Of a stretch of DNA of 64,000 nucleotides, positions 28,079-38,474 are shown one piece after another (positions within the stretch are counted from its first letter, which is position 1; every line of letters begins with the position of its first letter). The notes under the pieces are model-generated. The model was given only the letters and a program-made list of their open reading frames with translations. It was not told the origin of the DNA and did no database searches. Both the position numbers and the translations under genes were made by a program. Source of the stretch: Snodgrassella alvi (GTDB taxonomy: Bacteria; Pseudomonadota; Gammaproteobacteria; Burkholderiales; Neisseriaceae); contig NZ_MEIK01000016.1 of NCBI RefSeq assembly GCF_002777855.1, positions 1 to 64,000 on the forward strand, given 5' to 3'.

Positions 28079-29056
28079 ATGCACCAGCACAATCAAACTC
28101 ATGAGCACACTCATGAAAGCGGGCATCACCATCATCTTGGAGCACACGCCGCGGATAAGCAGGTGTTGCGTGTTTCATTGTTGGTTATCGGGGCTTATAT
28201 GCTGGTGGAAATCATCGGTGGCTGGTTAACCAATAGTCTAGCGCTGCTTTCCGATGCTGGTCATATGTTTTCCGATGCGCTAGCACTGGCACTGTCTCTG
28301 ATAGCATTTCATCTGAGTGAACGGCCGGTTAATCAGCGGCAGACATTCGGTTATAAGCGTTTTGAGATTATCGCCGCAGCCGTTAACGGCATCGCACTGA
28401 TGGTGATTGCAGTATTGATTGTCTATGAAGCCATTGGCCGTTTCGTTAATCCACCAGCCATTGCTACTCGTGGGATGCTGATTATCAGTGTCTTGGGTTT
28501 GCTGGTGAATATCGCTATCGCGTGGTATATGCATCGAAGTAGCGAGACCGAGCATAATGTAAATATGCGCGGTGCTTTTTTACATGTGCTGGGTGATTTA
28601 CTCGGTTCTGTAGGGGCGATCGTTGCGGCCATACTCATGATGCTGTTCGGCTGGCGTTGGGCAGACCCGTTGGCCAGTGTTGTAGTGGCCTGTTTGATTG
28701 CTTACAGTGGTATCGGTATTCTGAAAACAACATTGCGTATTCTAATGGAAGGAACCCCAGTCGACATCGAACTTGAGCAGCTAGGCAATGTGATATTGGC
28801 CATGCCCGGAATTAAGGCCGTGCATGATTTACATGCATGGACAATTACCAGTAATATGAACGCATTGTCTTGTCATATTGTTGTGGATGGTACCATTACC
28901 GTTGTCGAAGCAGAGAAACTAGTGAATGAGCTTGCCTCTGTTTTGCTCAAACATGATATCCATCATGTGACAGTACAGACGGAAAGCAATGCCCATACGC
29001 ACAGTGACAATTTGTTATGCTGCATGCCTTCTGTTGCTCATCAACATGCACATTAA
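28079..29056 (+). CDS. Cation diffusion facilitator (zinc/cobalt/cadmium efflux)
   Basis: This 325-residue CDF family metal/proton antiporter sits in the inner membrane. The His-rich cytoplasmic tail (residues 1-25, HxH runs) is followed by six membrane helices and a C-terminal cytoplasmic ferredoxin-like domain (GIKAVHDLHAWTI). The zinc-site aspartates and histidines are in LSDAGHMFSDAL (helix II) and HVLGDLLGS (helix V), the HD-HD pattern of zinc-transporting members such as ZitB/CzcD. A second His-rich stretch closes the protein (HTHSDNL...HQHAH). AAGG lies seven bases before ATG. The gph-like gene follows after 35 bp. Confidence 0.93.
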   Translation: MHQHNQTHEHTHESGHHHHLGAHAADKQVLRVSLLVIGAYMLVEIIGGWLTNSLALLSDAGHMFSDALALALSLIAFHLSERPVNQRQTFGYKRFEIIAAAVNGIALMVIAVLIVYEAIGRFVNPPAIATRGMLIISVLGLLVNIAIAWYMHRSSETEHNVNMRGAFLHVLGDLLGSVGAIVAAILMMLFGWRWADPLASVVVACLIAYSGIGILKTTLRILMEGTPVDIELEQLGNVILAMPGIKAVHDLHAWTITSNMNALSCHIVVDGTITVVEAEKLVNELASVLLKHDIHHVTVQTESNAHTHSDNLLCCMPSVAHQHAH

Positions 29057-29091
29057 TACAATACATGTAGCTCAAGGATGGAAACGAAATC

Positions 29092-29742
29092 ATGATTAAA
29101 GCGGTATTATTTGATTTAGATGGCACACTTGCAGATACTGCCCCAGATTTGGGTACCGCTCTCAACCGAGTTTTGGAAAAGCAGCATCTGCCGCAAAAAA
29201 GCATGACCGAAATTCGACCGGTCGCCAGCCATGGTGCTTCTGGCCTGATCACGCTAGGAACTGGCTGGCAACCGGATCATCCTGAATTTGCTACATTGCG
29301 GCGTGATTTTCTGGCTGAATACGAGCTGCACTTTACTGATGAAACTGTATTGTTTGGAGGCGTTAATGAGCTTTTGCTAAAGTTAGCTGAGCAAAATATT
29401 GTCTGGGGCATTATTACCAACAAACCATATGTGTTTACTGACCGCCTGCTTCCAAAATTAGAATGTAGTGTTAAACCATCTGTAGTTGTAAGTGGTGATA
29501 CCACCAGCGCTCCTAAGCCCAGTACCATACCGATGTATTACGCCTGCAGACAAATCGGTGTGGCACCGGAAAATTGTGTTTATGTTGGTGATGCTGAACG
29601 TGATATGCAAGCAGGACGTCAAGCCGGTATGATTACCGTATTGGCAAACTGGGGTTACATCAGTGCCACAGACGATACAGCGAGTTGGCCAGCTGATTAT
29701 GTGATTGAGAAGCCTGAACAAATTCTCAAATTATTAAAATAA
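29092..29742 (+). CDS. gph: HAD-family phosphoglycolate phosphatase
   Basis: This HAD-superfamily hydrolase (216 residues) is predicted to remove phosphate from 2-phosphoglycolate released when damaged 3' DNA ends are repaired. Motif I FDLDGTLAD has Asp8/Asp10, motif II is ITNKPY (Thr/Asn), the motif III Lys is in APKPSTIPM, and motif IV is YVGDAERDMQAGR. The helical cap lies at ~15-80. The sequence is closest to the Gph-type of proteobacteria, but substrate cannot be fixed from sequence; the adjacent genes do not narrow it. Confidence 0.85.
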   Translation: MIKAVLFDLDGTLADTAPDLGTALNRVLEKQHLPQKSMTEIRPVASHGASGLITLGTGWQPDHPEFATLRRDFLAEYELHFTDETVLFGGVNELLLKLAEQNIVWGIITNKPYVFTDRLLPKLECSVKPSVVVSGDTTSAPKPSTIPMYYACRQIGVAPENCVYVGDAERDMQAGRQAGMITVLANWGYISATDDTASWPADYVIEKPEQILKLLK

Positions 29743-29776
29743 ATAATTTTTTAGATGTATTTCAAGGGGGTTAATA

Positions 29777-30478
29777 ATGAAAACCATCGGTTTAATTGGC
29801 GGCATGAGCTGGGAAAGTTCTGCGGAATATTACCGTATGATCAATGAGCAGGTACGTGATCGACTAGGCAGTACCCATTCAGCTCAAAGCATTATGTTGT
29901 CTGTTGATTTCGCGGAAATAGAAGCGTTACAGCATCAGGGTCAGTGGGATAAGTTGGCTGAAAAAATGTGCCATGCCGCGCGTCAGTTGCAGCAGGGCGG
30001 AGCAGAATGTATCGTTATTTGCACCAACACCATGCATCGTATGGCGGAGCAAGTGCAAAACAGTGTTTGCATTCCATTGCTACACATAGCCGATGCTACT
30101 GCCGAACAAATTTGCCGCCAAAAACTTCGCAAAGTCGGGTTGCTGGGTACAGAATTTACCATGAAGCAGGACTTCTACAAGGGGCGGCTCACCGATAAAT
30201 ATGGTTTGCAGGTACTAATTCCAAATGATCATGATTGCCAAATAGTGCATAAAATCATATATAACGAACTGGTGTCTGGCATTATTCGTGAAGAGTCGCG
30301 CCAGCAGTATCGGCAGATTATTCAACATTTGGTAGATGCGGGAGCAGAGGCCATAATTCTTGGTTGTACTGAAATCATGTTGCTGGTGTCTGAAGCAGAT
30401 AGTCCGGTGCCTGTTTTTGATACAACAGCCATCCACGCTACTGCAGCCGTGAACTGGGCACTGGCGGATAAGCAATAA
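29777..30478 (+). CDS. Aspartate/glutamate racemase family protein
   Basis: The 233-residue Asp/Glu racemase fold includes GLIGGMSWESS at the N-terminus, characteristic of the aspartate racemase/YgeA subgroup rather than MurI. Both catalytic cysteines are present, Cys82 in CTNTMH and Cys197 in GCTEI, so it should be active. The substrate may be aspartate or a broader set of amino acids. AAGGGGG precedes the ATG at seven bases. It ends at the hairpin at 30517. Confidence 0.87.
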   Translation: MKTIGLIGGMSWESSAEYYRMINEQVRDRLGSTHSAQSIMLSVDFAEIEALQHQGQWDKLAEKMCHAARQLQQGGAECIVICTNTMHRMAEQVQNSVCIPLLHIADATAEQICRQKLRKVGLLGTEFTMKQDFYKGRLTDKYGLQVLIPNDHDCQIVHKIIYNELVSGIIREESRQQYRQIIQHLVDAGAEAIILGCTEIMLLVSEADSPVPVFDTTAIHATAAVNWALADKQ

Positions 30479-30516
30479 TAGCCCTTTTGTACAATAAACC
30501 TTTTGAAGGAAAGTCA

Positions 30517-30550
30517 AAGCCGGTTACTTATTTAAATATCCGGCTTGTTT
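30517..30550. terminator. Terminator between the racemase gene and nnrD
   Basis: AAGCCGG and CCGGCTT flank a 16-base loop, followed by GTTT on the plus strand and preceded by AAAG; located between convergent genes. Confidence 0.7.
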
Positions 30551-30555
30551 ACTAT

Positions 30556-31443
30556 TCAATTAGTTTCACTCAGGCGGTTTCTCAGCCAGCGTACAGCTGG
30601 GGCAATTTCACCGGCACATAGACCAATTGGTCCGATTTCATTGGCAGCAAGGATATCGGCAGCTGTACCATGTAACCACACTCCAGCATAAACGGCTTGC
30701 TCCAATGGTATTTGTTGCGCCAATAGACTTCCTATAATTCCGGCGAGCACATCTCCACTGCCAGCCGTAGCTAGCCCGGGATTGCCACTGTTATTCTGCC
30801 AAACTTGCCCGTTAGGTGAAGCGATCAGGCTCTGATGTCCTTTCAAAACAACCCATGCATTATATTTTGCTGCCAATCGGCATACTGCTTGGTTGCGGTT
30901 TCCTTGTATTTCACTGATGCTGCATTGCAGCAAGCGAGAGGCTTCTCCGGGATGAGGAGTCAGTATAATATTGTGTATATTCTTTCTACCGGCCAGGATA
31001 TCTGGCTGCTGTGCCAGCAGATTAAGCGCATCTGCATCCAATAACGTAACTATATTGTGTTGTTGCAGGCATGATTTCAGCACTGATACAGCCGATTCGT
31101 GCGTGCCCAAACCACAGCCGATTACCCATGCACTAATCTCTGAACGTTGCAGTAGGTGCTCGGCAGTGGCTAGCATAATTTCTGGCTGTTGTGTCAGTAG
31201 CGGTAAGGGTAAAGTAGGCTGGTGAAAGCCAAGCCAGACTTTACCACATCCACAATGCAAAGCTGCCACAGCCGCCATAGAAACCGATCCAGCCATGCCT
31301 TCAGCGCCACCAATAATACCCAGAGTACCAAAGGTACCTTTATGGCTTTGTGCAGGACGCGGTTGGCATATATCAGGAAACTGACTGCGTGCCAGCCGCT
31401 GCCATTGGCGTAATAATTCCCTGTCTGTCCTGAATGTGTTCAT
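30556..31443 (-). CDS. nnrD: ADP-dependent NAD(P)H-hydrate dehydratase
   Basis: This 295-residue ribokinase-fold enzyme repairs the S-hydrate of NAD(P)H back to NAD(P)H using ADP. Conserved blocks are GTLGIIGGAEGMAGS, LLDADALNLL, ILTPHPGEASRLL, VVLKGHQSLIASP and the catalytic NPGLATAGSGDVLAGIIG. It corresponds only to the C-terminal half of E. coli YjeF; the epimerase NnrE domain is absent and must be encoded elsewhere if present. AAGAG lies just upstream of the ATG. Convergent with the racemase gene; 60 bp from glnD. Confidence 0.94.
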   Translation of the reverse strand: MNTFRTDRELLRQWQRLARSQFPDICQPRPAQSHKGTFGTLGIIGGAEGMAGSVSMAAVAALHCGCGKVWLGFHQPTLPLPLLTQQPEIMLATAEHLLQRSEISAWVIGCGLGTHESAVSVLKSCLQQHNIVTLLDADALNLLAQQPDILAGRKNIHNIILTPHPGEASRLLQCSISEIQGNRNQAVCRLAAKYNAWVVLKGHQSLIASPNGQVWQNNSGNPGLATAGSGDVLAGIIGSLLAQQIPLEQAVYAGVWLHGTAADILAANEIGPIGLCAGEIAPAVRWLRNRLSETN

Positions 31444-31503
31444 TATCTCTTCACTATATGTATTGTTTACCTGTAGTTTTTAGGCCGTTACACATTGTCT
31501 TGA

Positions 31504-34068
31504 TCAGCACAGAAGCTGGTCTAGCAGTGCATTTTTTAACTGTAATTGCTGCTGGGTATCTGCTAAATGGGGCGCATACACCAGAAAGCTGTCTTCTACA
31601 CGTTCGTCCAATGTGGTGATTTTGGCAAATCGGATGCTGATATTCAGCTCTGATAACACTGCGGCAATATTGGCCAATAAAAAGCGTCGATTAGCCGTAA
31701 TGATGTGTAAATTATACCAGCCAGGGTTATCTTCCTCATCGATGGTAATGCGGGGCGCTATCGGCATATGCCTGCTGCGCCGGCTCAGACTAGCCGGAGT
31801 GGCAGCACTCATCGACAGATTGCCATTCACAAACTGATTTAGTGCCAGCTCAGTTTTATTCTGAATACTAAGGTAATCAGCAATGCTGAGGCCAGATGGA
31901 AATTGTAGAATAAAAGTATCCAGAATAAAGTTGTGGTCGGTAATATAGGCACGCGCAGTCAGGATATTCATTCCTGCCTCACTAAACACTGAAGCCAGCT
32001 CTGTAAAGAGTTTTGGCCGGTTTGGCATATAAACCATCACTTTTAATGTATTTGTATCCGGCAGCCACTGGCTATGTGCCTGTGGCTGCTGCTCATAATT
32101 GATGATTTTGGACAAATGCCACAAAATATCCTGCCATTCATGGCGTGCAAAATACGCCTGCCCCAGAATATGCCACAGTTCACGCTGCTGTGACTCGCTG
32201 ATTTGATACTGGCTTAATTCATGCATCGCCTGCTGACGTCGGTCAAGAATGGCTGTCTGCCGGTTACTCTGTCTACCGTTTAGGTAATGCAGTGCGGCTT
32301 TATATAAACTTTCCAGTAGGCTGGCTTTCCATGAATTCCAGATTTTCGGATTAGTACCGCGAATATCTGCAACCGTAAGCAAATACAATGCGGTCAACCG
32401 TTCAATTGTTTTAACTTGATTACTAAATCGAGCTACTACTTCAGGGTCTTGAATATCTTCTTTCTGCGCAGTCATCGACATCAACAGGTGCTGTTCCACC
32501 AACCATGCAAGCAAATCACTTTCCTCTGCGTCCAGAAAATGATCTTTTGCAAAGGAACGTGCATCAGCTACGCCTTTAACGGCGTGATCGCCGCCACGTC
32601 CTTTAGCTATATCATGAAACAATGCTGCCATATATAAAATGTGCTTGCGTTCAAAAGCATGCATCAAAGTAGAAGCAAATGGCAGTTCATGGCTGTGTCG
32701 TTCCATAGCCAAACGGCGCATATTACGCACTACCATTAAAATATGGTCGTCTACCGGATAGATATGAAACAGGTCGTGTTGCAGTAAACCCACAATTTTT
32801 TCCCATGCCGGTAGATACTTGCCTAGCACACCATACAGATTAATAAATCTAAGTAAGTGCGTCAGACCATTGCCATGCCGGAAGAAGCCAGCAAAGCATT
32901 CGCGATTGATTGGATTCTGATAAAACGCTTCATTCACTTGCTGATGAGCTGCAGCCCACCATGCTCGCAAGGTTTTTGGTGCCAGACCAATAATATCGCT
33001 GTGTTCCTGTGCAATCCGCAGACTGATAAAAATATGCTCCGGCTTATGCCGAAAAAGCTCAAGATTGTGTACCGCCAGCATATTGCCAACTTGATAATAA
33101 TGTTCATCCAGCTCCACAACCACGCGAGGCAACGTGGCATAGACACGGTCTCGCAGCATCGGCACCAGAATGCCACTAAGTTGTTTTACACCTTTAATGG
33201 CGCGGTAAAAATCATGCATCAGCTTTTCACAGGCACGTGAATTTGTATCATCCACATATCCCAGATTTTCTGCTACCTGTGTCTGAAGATCGAAAATCAG
33301 CCGGTCTTCAGCTCGTTTAGCGGTCAAATGCAGTTCAATGCGGATTCTGGCAAGCTGCTTCTGGCAGCTGAGTAGCAATCTTGCCTCGGTGCGGTTTAGA
33401 ATGGCATTACGCATCAAGTCATGAATCTGGGGCGGTAGTCCCTGTACTTTCGCCAGCCACAATAAAGTATGAATATCACGTAAACCACCCTGAGTGGTTT
33501 TTACATTAGCTTCCAACAAGCTGGCTTCACCAGAAGCTTTTGTATAACGTTGGCTCTGCTCCAGTATTTTACCTTCTGTAAATGCAGCGACATCACGCTG
33601 TAAATCCAGTTGATGGATTAACTCTGTCGCCAGCTGCCGGCTGCCACATAAATAATGGCTTTCTAGCAAAGCGGAATCGCCGGTTAAATCCTGCCGTGCG
33701 CTTTCGCATAATTCAGCAATCGTACCTACTTTGGCAGCAGGTTGCAGATGAATGTCCCACAAAATCTGAATAAACGCGGCAATTTGCTGTTGCAACTCAT
33801 CCCCAACCGTTTCTCTGCTGACAATAGCAATATCCACGTCTGAATAGGGATACATTTCGCCACGGCCGAAACCACCTATCGCCAGCAAACACAATTCTCG
33901 CTCGGCAAAAAAGTGCTGCCACAAAGTAGTCAGTATTTCAGAAATAATTTGCGTGTGCTGGCGGAAGTAAACAAACGGATGCTTCCGTCGCCGGTAAGTT
34001 TCGGCAGCCTGCTGTTTATGCAGCCTTAATTTATCGGCCAGAGAAGTAACCAACGTTGCAACTACCAT
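31504..34068 (-). CDS. glnD: [Protein-PII] uridylyltransferase / uridylyl-removing enzyme
   Basis: GlnD senses glutamine and uridylylates or deuridylylates PII proteins, setting glutamine synthetase activity. It has 854 residues. The nucleotidyltransferase domain is at ~50-250 with GGFGRGEMYPYSDVDIA. An HD hydrolase domain is at ~440-560 (LFHDIAKGRGGDH), and two C-terminal ACT domains are at about 680-760 and 785-854. All active-site motifs look intact. The GTP-independent ATG 34068 lies two bases after the cca stop, so the pair is translationally coupled. Confidence 0.97.
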   Translation of the reverse strand: MVVATLVTSLADKLRLHKQQAAETYRRRKHPFVYFRQHTQIISEILTTLWQHFFAERELCLLAIGGFGRGEMYPYSDVDIAIVSRETVGDELQQQIAAFIQILWDIHLQPAAKVGTIAELCESARQDLTGDSALLESHYLCGSRQLATELIHQLDLQRDVAAFTEGKILEQSQRYTKASGEASLLEANVKTTQGGLRDIHTLLWLAKVQGLPPQIHDLMRNAILNRTEARLLLSCQKQLARIRIELHLTAKRAEDRLIFDLQTQVAENLGYVDDTNSRACEKLMHDFYRAIKGVKQLSGILVPMLRDRVYATLPRVVVELDEHYYQVGNMLAVHNLELFRHKPEHIFISLRIAQEHSDIIGLAPKTLRAWWAAAHQQVNEAFYQNPINRECFAGFFRHGNGLTHLLRFINLYGVLGKYLPAWEKIVGLLQHDLFHIYPVDDHILMVVRNMRRLAMERHSHELPFASTLMHAFERKHILYMAALFHDIAKGRGGDHAVKGVADARSFAKDHFLDAEESDLLAWLVEQHLLMSMTAQKEDIQDPEVVARFSNQVKTIERLTALYLLTVADIRGTNPKIWNSWKASLLESLYKAALHYLNGRQSNRQTAILDRRQQAMHELSQYQISESQQRELWHILGQAYFARHEWQDILWHLSKIINYEQQPQAHSQWLPDTNTLKVMVYMPNRPKLFTELASVFSEAGMNILTARAYITDHNFILDTFILQFPSGLSIADYLSIQNKTELALNQFVNGNLSMSAATPASLSRRSRHMPIAPRITIDEEDNPGWYNLHIITANRRFLLANIAAVLSELNISIRFAKITTLDERVEDSFLVYAPHLADTQQQLQLKNALLDQLLC

Positions 34069-34070
34069 AA

Positions 34071-35309
34071 TTAATAGCCATTAGATTGTGATTGACGATA
34101 AGCATTCTGCAATGGGCTGATTTGATGTAGCCGCGCTCGTTCAATAGCATGGGCAATATGTTGCGGATTATCAGAAGCTCGTGCAATGGCCGCAGCATCA
34201 ACTGCCATGGCAGCCGACTGTAATGCCAGCCAGTGTTGCTGCTGCGGATAAGGTTGTTGCTCAAAACCCAGCCGACCACGGACATCGGCCACACAGACTC
34301 GAAGAATTTGAGCAAAGCGTTGTGGACGCCGTAACGCATCAGTTTGCTTGAGAATCTCCAGAACAGTTTTGGGTTTCAACTGTCCCACACTGTGCAGCCT
34401 GATGTGATAGCTGCATATCAGTAAAGCTAACTGGGCACAGGCTTTGGGAACCTGCCAGCGCTGATTAACAGCTTCCACTAGCTTGATTCCAGCATAATCG
34501 TGTCCAGGATGACCAGGTAGCTTATCCTTAGGAGTTAACGCTTTACCTAAATCATGGGTGAGGGCTGCATAACGTTCGGGTAATGAATAATCGTGTTCCG
34601 CAGCATACTGAAGGCTTAGTAGTGTGTGCTCACCCGCATCTATTTCTGGATGATGCACAGCTCGTTGTGGTACCCCAAACAAAGCATCTACTTCTGGCAG
34701 AATAATTTTCAGGGCACCGCAGGCACGCAAAACTTCAATCATCAGACGCGGCTGTTTTTCCATCAATCCCTTAGCCAGTTCCTGCCATACTCTTTCTGCG
34801 ACCAGTGCGTTGACTTCCCCGTTGTACACCATTTGTCGCATCAACCCCATGGTTTCATCTGCTACCTGAAAGCCATAACGAGCCGCAAAGCGGGCAATGC
34901 GCAGAATGCGCACTGGGTCTTCAGCAAAAGCAGGGCTAACATGGCGCAAAATTCCACGACGTAAGTCTTCCAGACCATGATAAGGGTCGATCAGATGGCC
35001 TTCAGAATCCTCTGCCATTGCATTGATGGTTAAATCACGCCGTTTTAAATCCTGCTCCAGCGTCACATCTGCTGCCGCATGGAAAGTAAATCCACTATAC
35101 CCGGCGGCAACTTTGCGTTCTGTTCGAGCCAGCGCATATTCTTCGTGTGTTTGCGGATGTAGAAATACCGGAAAATCTTTGCCCACCGGCTGATAGCCAG
35201 CCTCAGACATTTCTACTGCCGTGGCACCCACTACTACCCAGTCGCGGTCAGACACAGGACGCTGCAAATATTTATCTCTTACCGCACCACCAACCAAATA
35301 AATCTGCAT
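34071..35309 (-). CDS. cca: Multifunctional CCA-adding tRNA nucleotidyltransferase
   Basis: This enzyme adds or repairs the 3' CCA end of tRNA. It has 412 residues, and the N-terminal class II nucleotidyltransferase core contains VGGAVRD at residues 6-12 and the DRDW metal site shortly after, plus [10 protein letters not shown] and the [11 protein letters not shown] helix. The C-terminal half carries an HD domain (ALTHDLGKA) giving the 2',3'-cyclic phosphodiesterase and phosphatase activities known for this long form. It is directly upstream of glnD; the pairing is seen in other Neisseriaceae as far as I recall. Confidence 0.96.
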   Translation of the reverse strand: MQIYLVGGAVRDKYLQRPVSDRDWVVVGATAVEMSEAGYQPVGKDFPVFLHPQTHEEYALARTERKVAAGYSGFTFHAAADVTLEQDLKRRDLTINAMAEDSEGHLIDPYHGLEDLRRGILRHVSPAFAEDPVRILRIARFAARYGFQVADETMGLMRQMVYNGEVNALVAERVWQELAKGLMEKQPRLMIEVLRACGALKIILPEVDALFGVPQRAVHHPEIDAGEHTLLSLQYAAEHDYSLPERYAALTHDLGKALTPKDKLPGHPGHDYAGIKLVEAVNQRWQVPKACAQLALLICSYHIRLHSVGQLKPKTVLEILKQTDALRRPQRFAQILRVCVADVRGRLGFEQQPYPQQQHWLALQSAAMAVDAAAIARASDNPQHIAHAIERARLHQISPLQNAYRQSQSNGY

Positions 35310-35495
35310 ATCAAAATATCAGTCGAAAACAGAAGTCAATTGTGCCGTACTCCTGTCCAATTGTTAACCGCTTTTTGCATTACCTAGAACTAGCTACCTG
35401 TTATAGGAGTATAACTAAAAAGGTAAAACAGAAATTACCAGTCGTATCAGCAACAGCGCTCAGTAATCGGCAAATGTGTGTATTTCATTATCTGT

Positions 35496-36809
35496 TTACA
35501 TCATGATGGCCGGCACAATCATAGCCAGACCAGGGAAAAACGGTACGGTAGCAAAAGCGATAATCAGTAAGCGCTTAAACATTGTTTCCTGCTGTTTTTC
35601 ATCCGTAACACTCACAACAAGTGTGCCTGCAATATGAATCGGATTAACCACACTCAGCATAGCCGGAGCCGCACAAGCTGCTAGAATTAGGGAAATCTGT
35701 GGTGAATCTCCGAAAATCGTGAATACCATCGGAATCATCAGACTGATTACACCAAGAGTAGACGATTCAACATTACTGAGGAAAGTGGTCAGATAGGCCA
35801 GCATAAACAATAGCGCAATTTTACTGCTGGTCATACTCAATAGTCCTTGTTCTACAGCTTTCATGGTATCAATCTGCATCATCGTACCGATAAAAACCAA
35901 AAGCCCGCTGATTACTACTACCGCATTCCAAGGAATCTTCTTCACAAAATCCTTACTGTTTTTAGGGAAAAACAGCATCATCATCACAGCTAACGTTAAT
36001 GCAGTTAAACCAACATTAGCCTTAGCAAAAATCACCAGAAACAGAAAAATCAGCACCGCAATTGTCGAACAAAGTGCATAAAAAGGCTGCAATTGATGAT
36101 TGTCACAACTTTCCTGAGTCACAGGTTTAAGTAACAGATAACCCTTTTTACCCTTATTCAATTCGGATACATCAACTACCCGTTTATCTTGGAAAACTAT
36201 CTGTAAAGCGATAACCAGCACAAAACTGAGCACCATCCCCAGAAACCATACTAGCCATGGGCTATAGATGACTTGAGCTTTTTTCGCTGCCTCAAGAATA
36301 ACCTGTCCAGTGGGATTAATAGGAGACAGAGCTCCAGTATTCGCCCCGATAATTGCAGCCATTTCACAGATAAAAAATAATCGGGGATGTTTTCTGCCCA
36401 GTGCCGCGATTACAGGAACCAGCAAAGTAATCGAAGCAGTAGAAAACGCGCCGGCTGTGGAAATAGCAAAACCGATAAAATAGCCTATCCATGGTACCAA
36501 ATGGGTTTGATGTCCCATTTTTGAGTATACCTTATCGGTAAACCAACTCAGCCCACCGCTTTTTTCCAAATGGGCAAACAATAAAGATACACCAATGAGC
36601 AGCGTCACAATGGCACCGGGGAAATGATTTAGCACTGCCTTACTGCTTAGCACTGTCTCAGCAGCAGAACCATCTGCACTTAAAGCAGAGACCATCACCA
36701 TTACAGCTGCTGCACTGAACCCCAGCAAACCAATGTTAACATGTCGCCAGACAGCTAGAACCAAAATCACAACCAGTAATACGAGAGATAATATTTGTGG
36801 TAAGTTCAT
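35496..36809 (-). CDS. MatC-type (SLC13/ion transporter superfamily) carboxylate carrier, copy 1
   Basis: This 437-residue polytopic membrane protein with about 11-12 helices begins with a dicarboxylate carrier MatC N-terminal domain (ILSLVLLVVILVLAVWRHVNIGLLGF). Two inverted-repeat hairpin segments are visible: AGAFSTASITLLVP...GANTGALSPINPTG, and FLSNVESSTLGVISL...PAMLSVVNPIHIAG. The Ser/Asn-rich hairpins form substrate and sodium sites in related carriers. AGGACT precedes the ATG. The substrate (C4-dicarboxylate, malonate, citrate or other) cannot be read from sequence. A close paralogue lies upstream at 37155-38474. Confidence 0.85.
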   Translation of the reverse strand: MNLPQILSLVLLVVILVLAVWRHVNIGLLGFSAAAVMVMVSALSADGSAAETVLSSKAVLNHFPGAIVTLLIGVSLLFAHLEKSGGLSWFTDKVYSKMGHQTHLVPWIGYFIGFAISTAGAFSTASITLLVPVIAALGRKHPRLFFICEMAAIIGANTGALSPINPTGQVILEAAKKAQVIYSPWLVWFLGMVLSFVLVIALQIVFQDKRVVDVSELNKGKKGYLLLKPVTQESCDNHQLQPFYALCSTIAVLIFLFLVIFAKANVGLTALTLAVMMMLFFPKNSKDFVKKIPWNAVVVISGLLVFIGTMMQIDTMKAVEQGLLSMTSSKIALLFMLAYLTTFLSNVESSTLGVISLMIPMVFTIFGDSPQISLILAACAAPAMLSVVNPIHIAGTLVVSVTDEKQQETMFKRLLIIAFATVPFFPGLAMIVPAIMM

Positions 36810-37154
36810 AAGTAGTCCTGATTTGTTATCATTCTGAAAAGAAAAGTTGCGTTGAAATTCACACTAATCAAACAAAATTTAAATTTATTCAGCTTTCAGT
36901 ATGTTTCTTACAGCAAAATATTCGGATAAATGTGTTTACGTTATAAAGTATCTAGATAAAATAAACAAACAAAAATTAACCTAATCACTAATTCTTTGAA
37001 TTAAATTAAAGTGTAAAGTTCGTTAGCTTGAATCAAAAATAAATAAATTATCAGATGAATAAGCAATAACTAAGCATCTGCTGCATAATCACAGAATATT
37101 TTCTATGCACAAATCCAATCCATCACCCATAAAACATCAGACTGCCGGTAACAT
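36810..37154. other. AT-rich spacer between the two carrier genes
   Basis: About 345 bp, very AT-rich, no coding frame. Its length suggests the two paralogues have separate promoters rather than forming a tight operon. Confidence 0.5.
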
Positions 37155-38474
37155 TCAGAATAAAATAGCCGGTAAAATCATTGTGGCACCCGGAATAATC
37201 GGTATTGTAAAAAAAGCGATAGTCAGCAGACGCCTAAACATCGCATCCTGTTGCTGCTCATCGGTGTAGCTGACGATTAACGTGCCGGCAATATGAATTG
37301 GGTTAATCACACTCAGCAGAGCTGGTGCCGTACAGGCAGCCAAAATCAATGGTAAATGTTCAGAACCACCGAAAATGGTGAAAATCATCGGCGTCATCAA
37401 ACTAATTACCCCTATAGTAGATGATTCCACATTACTCAAGCAGGTCGTGAGATAAGCAATGATAAATAGCAGAATAATCTGATTGCTTGTCATACTTAGC
37501 AAGCTTTCTTCCACAGCCTGCATCGTATGTACTGACATCATCGTTCCAATAAACACCAGCAGTCCGCTAATCACAATCACCGCATTCCAAGGAATCTTTT
37601 TAGCAAAATCCTTACTTTGCTGCGGAAACAAAAGCATCAAAGCCACTGCCAGCGAAATCGAAGTTAGACCGACATCAGCATCGGCAAACACCACCAGCAC
37701 AATAAACAGCAACACAGCCAGCGTAGAGCAAACAGCGTAAGAAGGGCACAATTGTTTCTTCTCACTGTCATCCACCGCTATCGGTTTTAACAGCGCCAGC
37801 CCATGCCTAGGTTTTTGGCCTTTTGGGCTATCTGTCATCCTCTTAGGGCTAAAAATAAATTGTAAAATCAATACTGTTACAGCACTTACAATCGTTCCCA
37901 ACAACCAGAGTTGCCAACCGTTGAAACTCACATTCGCATGGCTGGCAGCATCTTTAATCACCATCCCCACAGGATTAATAGGAGACAATGCACCAGTATT
38001 TGCCCCTACAACAGCCGCCACCTCACAAATAAAAAATATTTTTGGCAGGCGTCTGCCCAAAGCAGCCGTAATCGGCACCAGCAAAGTAATGGTAGCCGTA
38101 GAAAATGCACCGGCAGTTGAGATAAACAGACCAAACACATAACCCACCCAAGGTATCAGCATCGCATGATTACCGATTGTTTTATAGACCTTATCAGTAA
38201 TCCAGCTGAGACTGCCACTGCGTTCAAAATGAGCAAACAGTAAAGACACCCCGATCAACAATGTCACAATAGATCCTGGAAAATGATCCAATACGGTTTT
38301 AGCAGTTAAAGCCTGAGCTTGAGAGGCCATACCACTATCAGGATAAGTTTGGGAAGCCACCAGCATCACGGCAGCGGCACAAAATCCTAATAAACCAATA
38401 TTTACATGTCGCCAGATAGATAACACCAGTATCAATACCAGCAATACCAGAGACAGTATTTGCAGAAAAGACAT
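37155..38474 (-). CDS. MatC-type carboxylate carrier, copy 2
   Basis: This 439-residue protein is a close paralogue of the downstream gene at 35496 and shares the same segments: ILSLVLLVLILVLSIWRHVNIGLLGF, STAGAFSTATITLLVP, GANTGALSPINPVG, NAVIVISGLLVFIGTMM, SNVESSTIGVISLM and NPIHIAGTLIVSYTDE. Differences concentrate in the central cytoplasmic loop and in residues near the first hairpin (for example TGQVILEA against VGMVIKDA), which may shift specificity. ATG 38474 has CAGG seven bases upstream; a TTG two codons earlier is less likely. An S. alvi-like organism that relies on carboxylates from its host could use both, but this is inference. Confidence 0.85.
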   Translation of the reverse strand: MSFLQILSLVLLVLILVLSIWRHVNIGLLGFCAAAVMLVASQTYPDSGMASQAQALTAKTVLDHFPGSIVTLLIGVSLLFAHFERSGSLSWITDKVYKTIGNHAMLIPWVGYVFGLFISTAGAFSTATITLLVPITAALGRRLPKIFFICEVAAVVGANTGALSPINPVGMVIKDAASHANVSFNGWQLWLLGTIVSAVTVLILQFIFSPKRMTDSPKGQKPRHGLALLKPIAVDDSEKKQLCPSYAVCSTLAVLLFIVLVVFADADVGLTSISLAVALMLLFPQQSKDFAKKIPWNAVIVISGLLVFIGTMMSVHTMQAVEESLLSMTSNQIILLFIIAYLTTCLSNVESSTIGVISLMTPMIFTIFGGSEHLPLILAACTAPALLSVINPIHIAGTLIVSYTDEQQQDAMFRRLLTIAFFTIPIIPGATMILPAILF

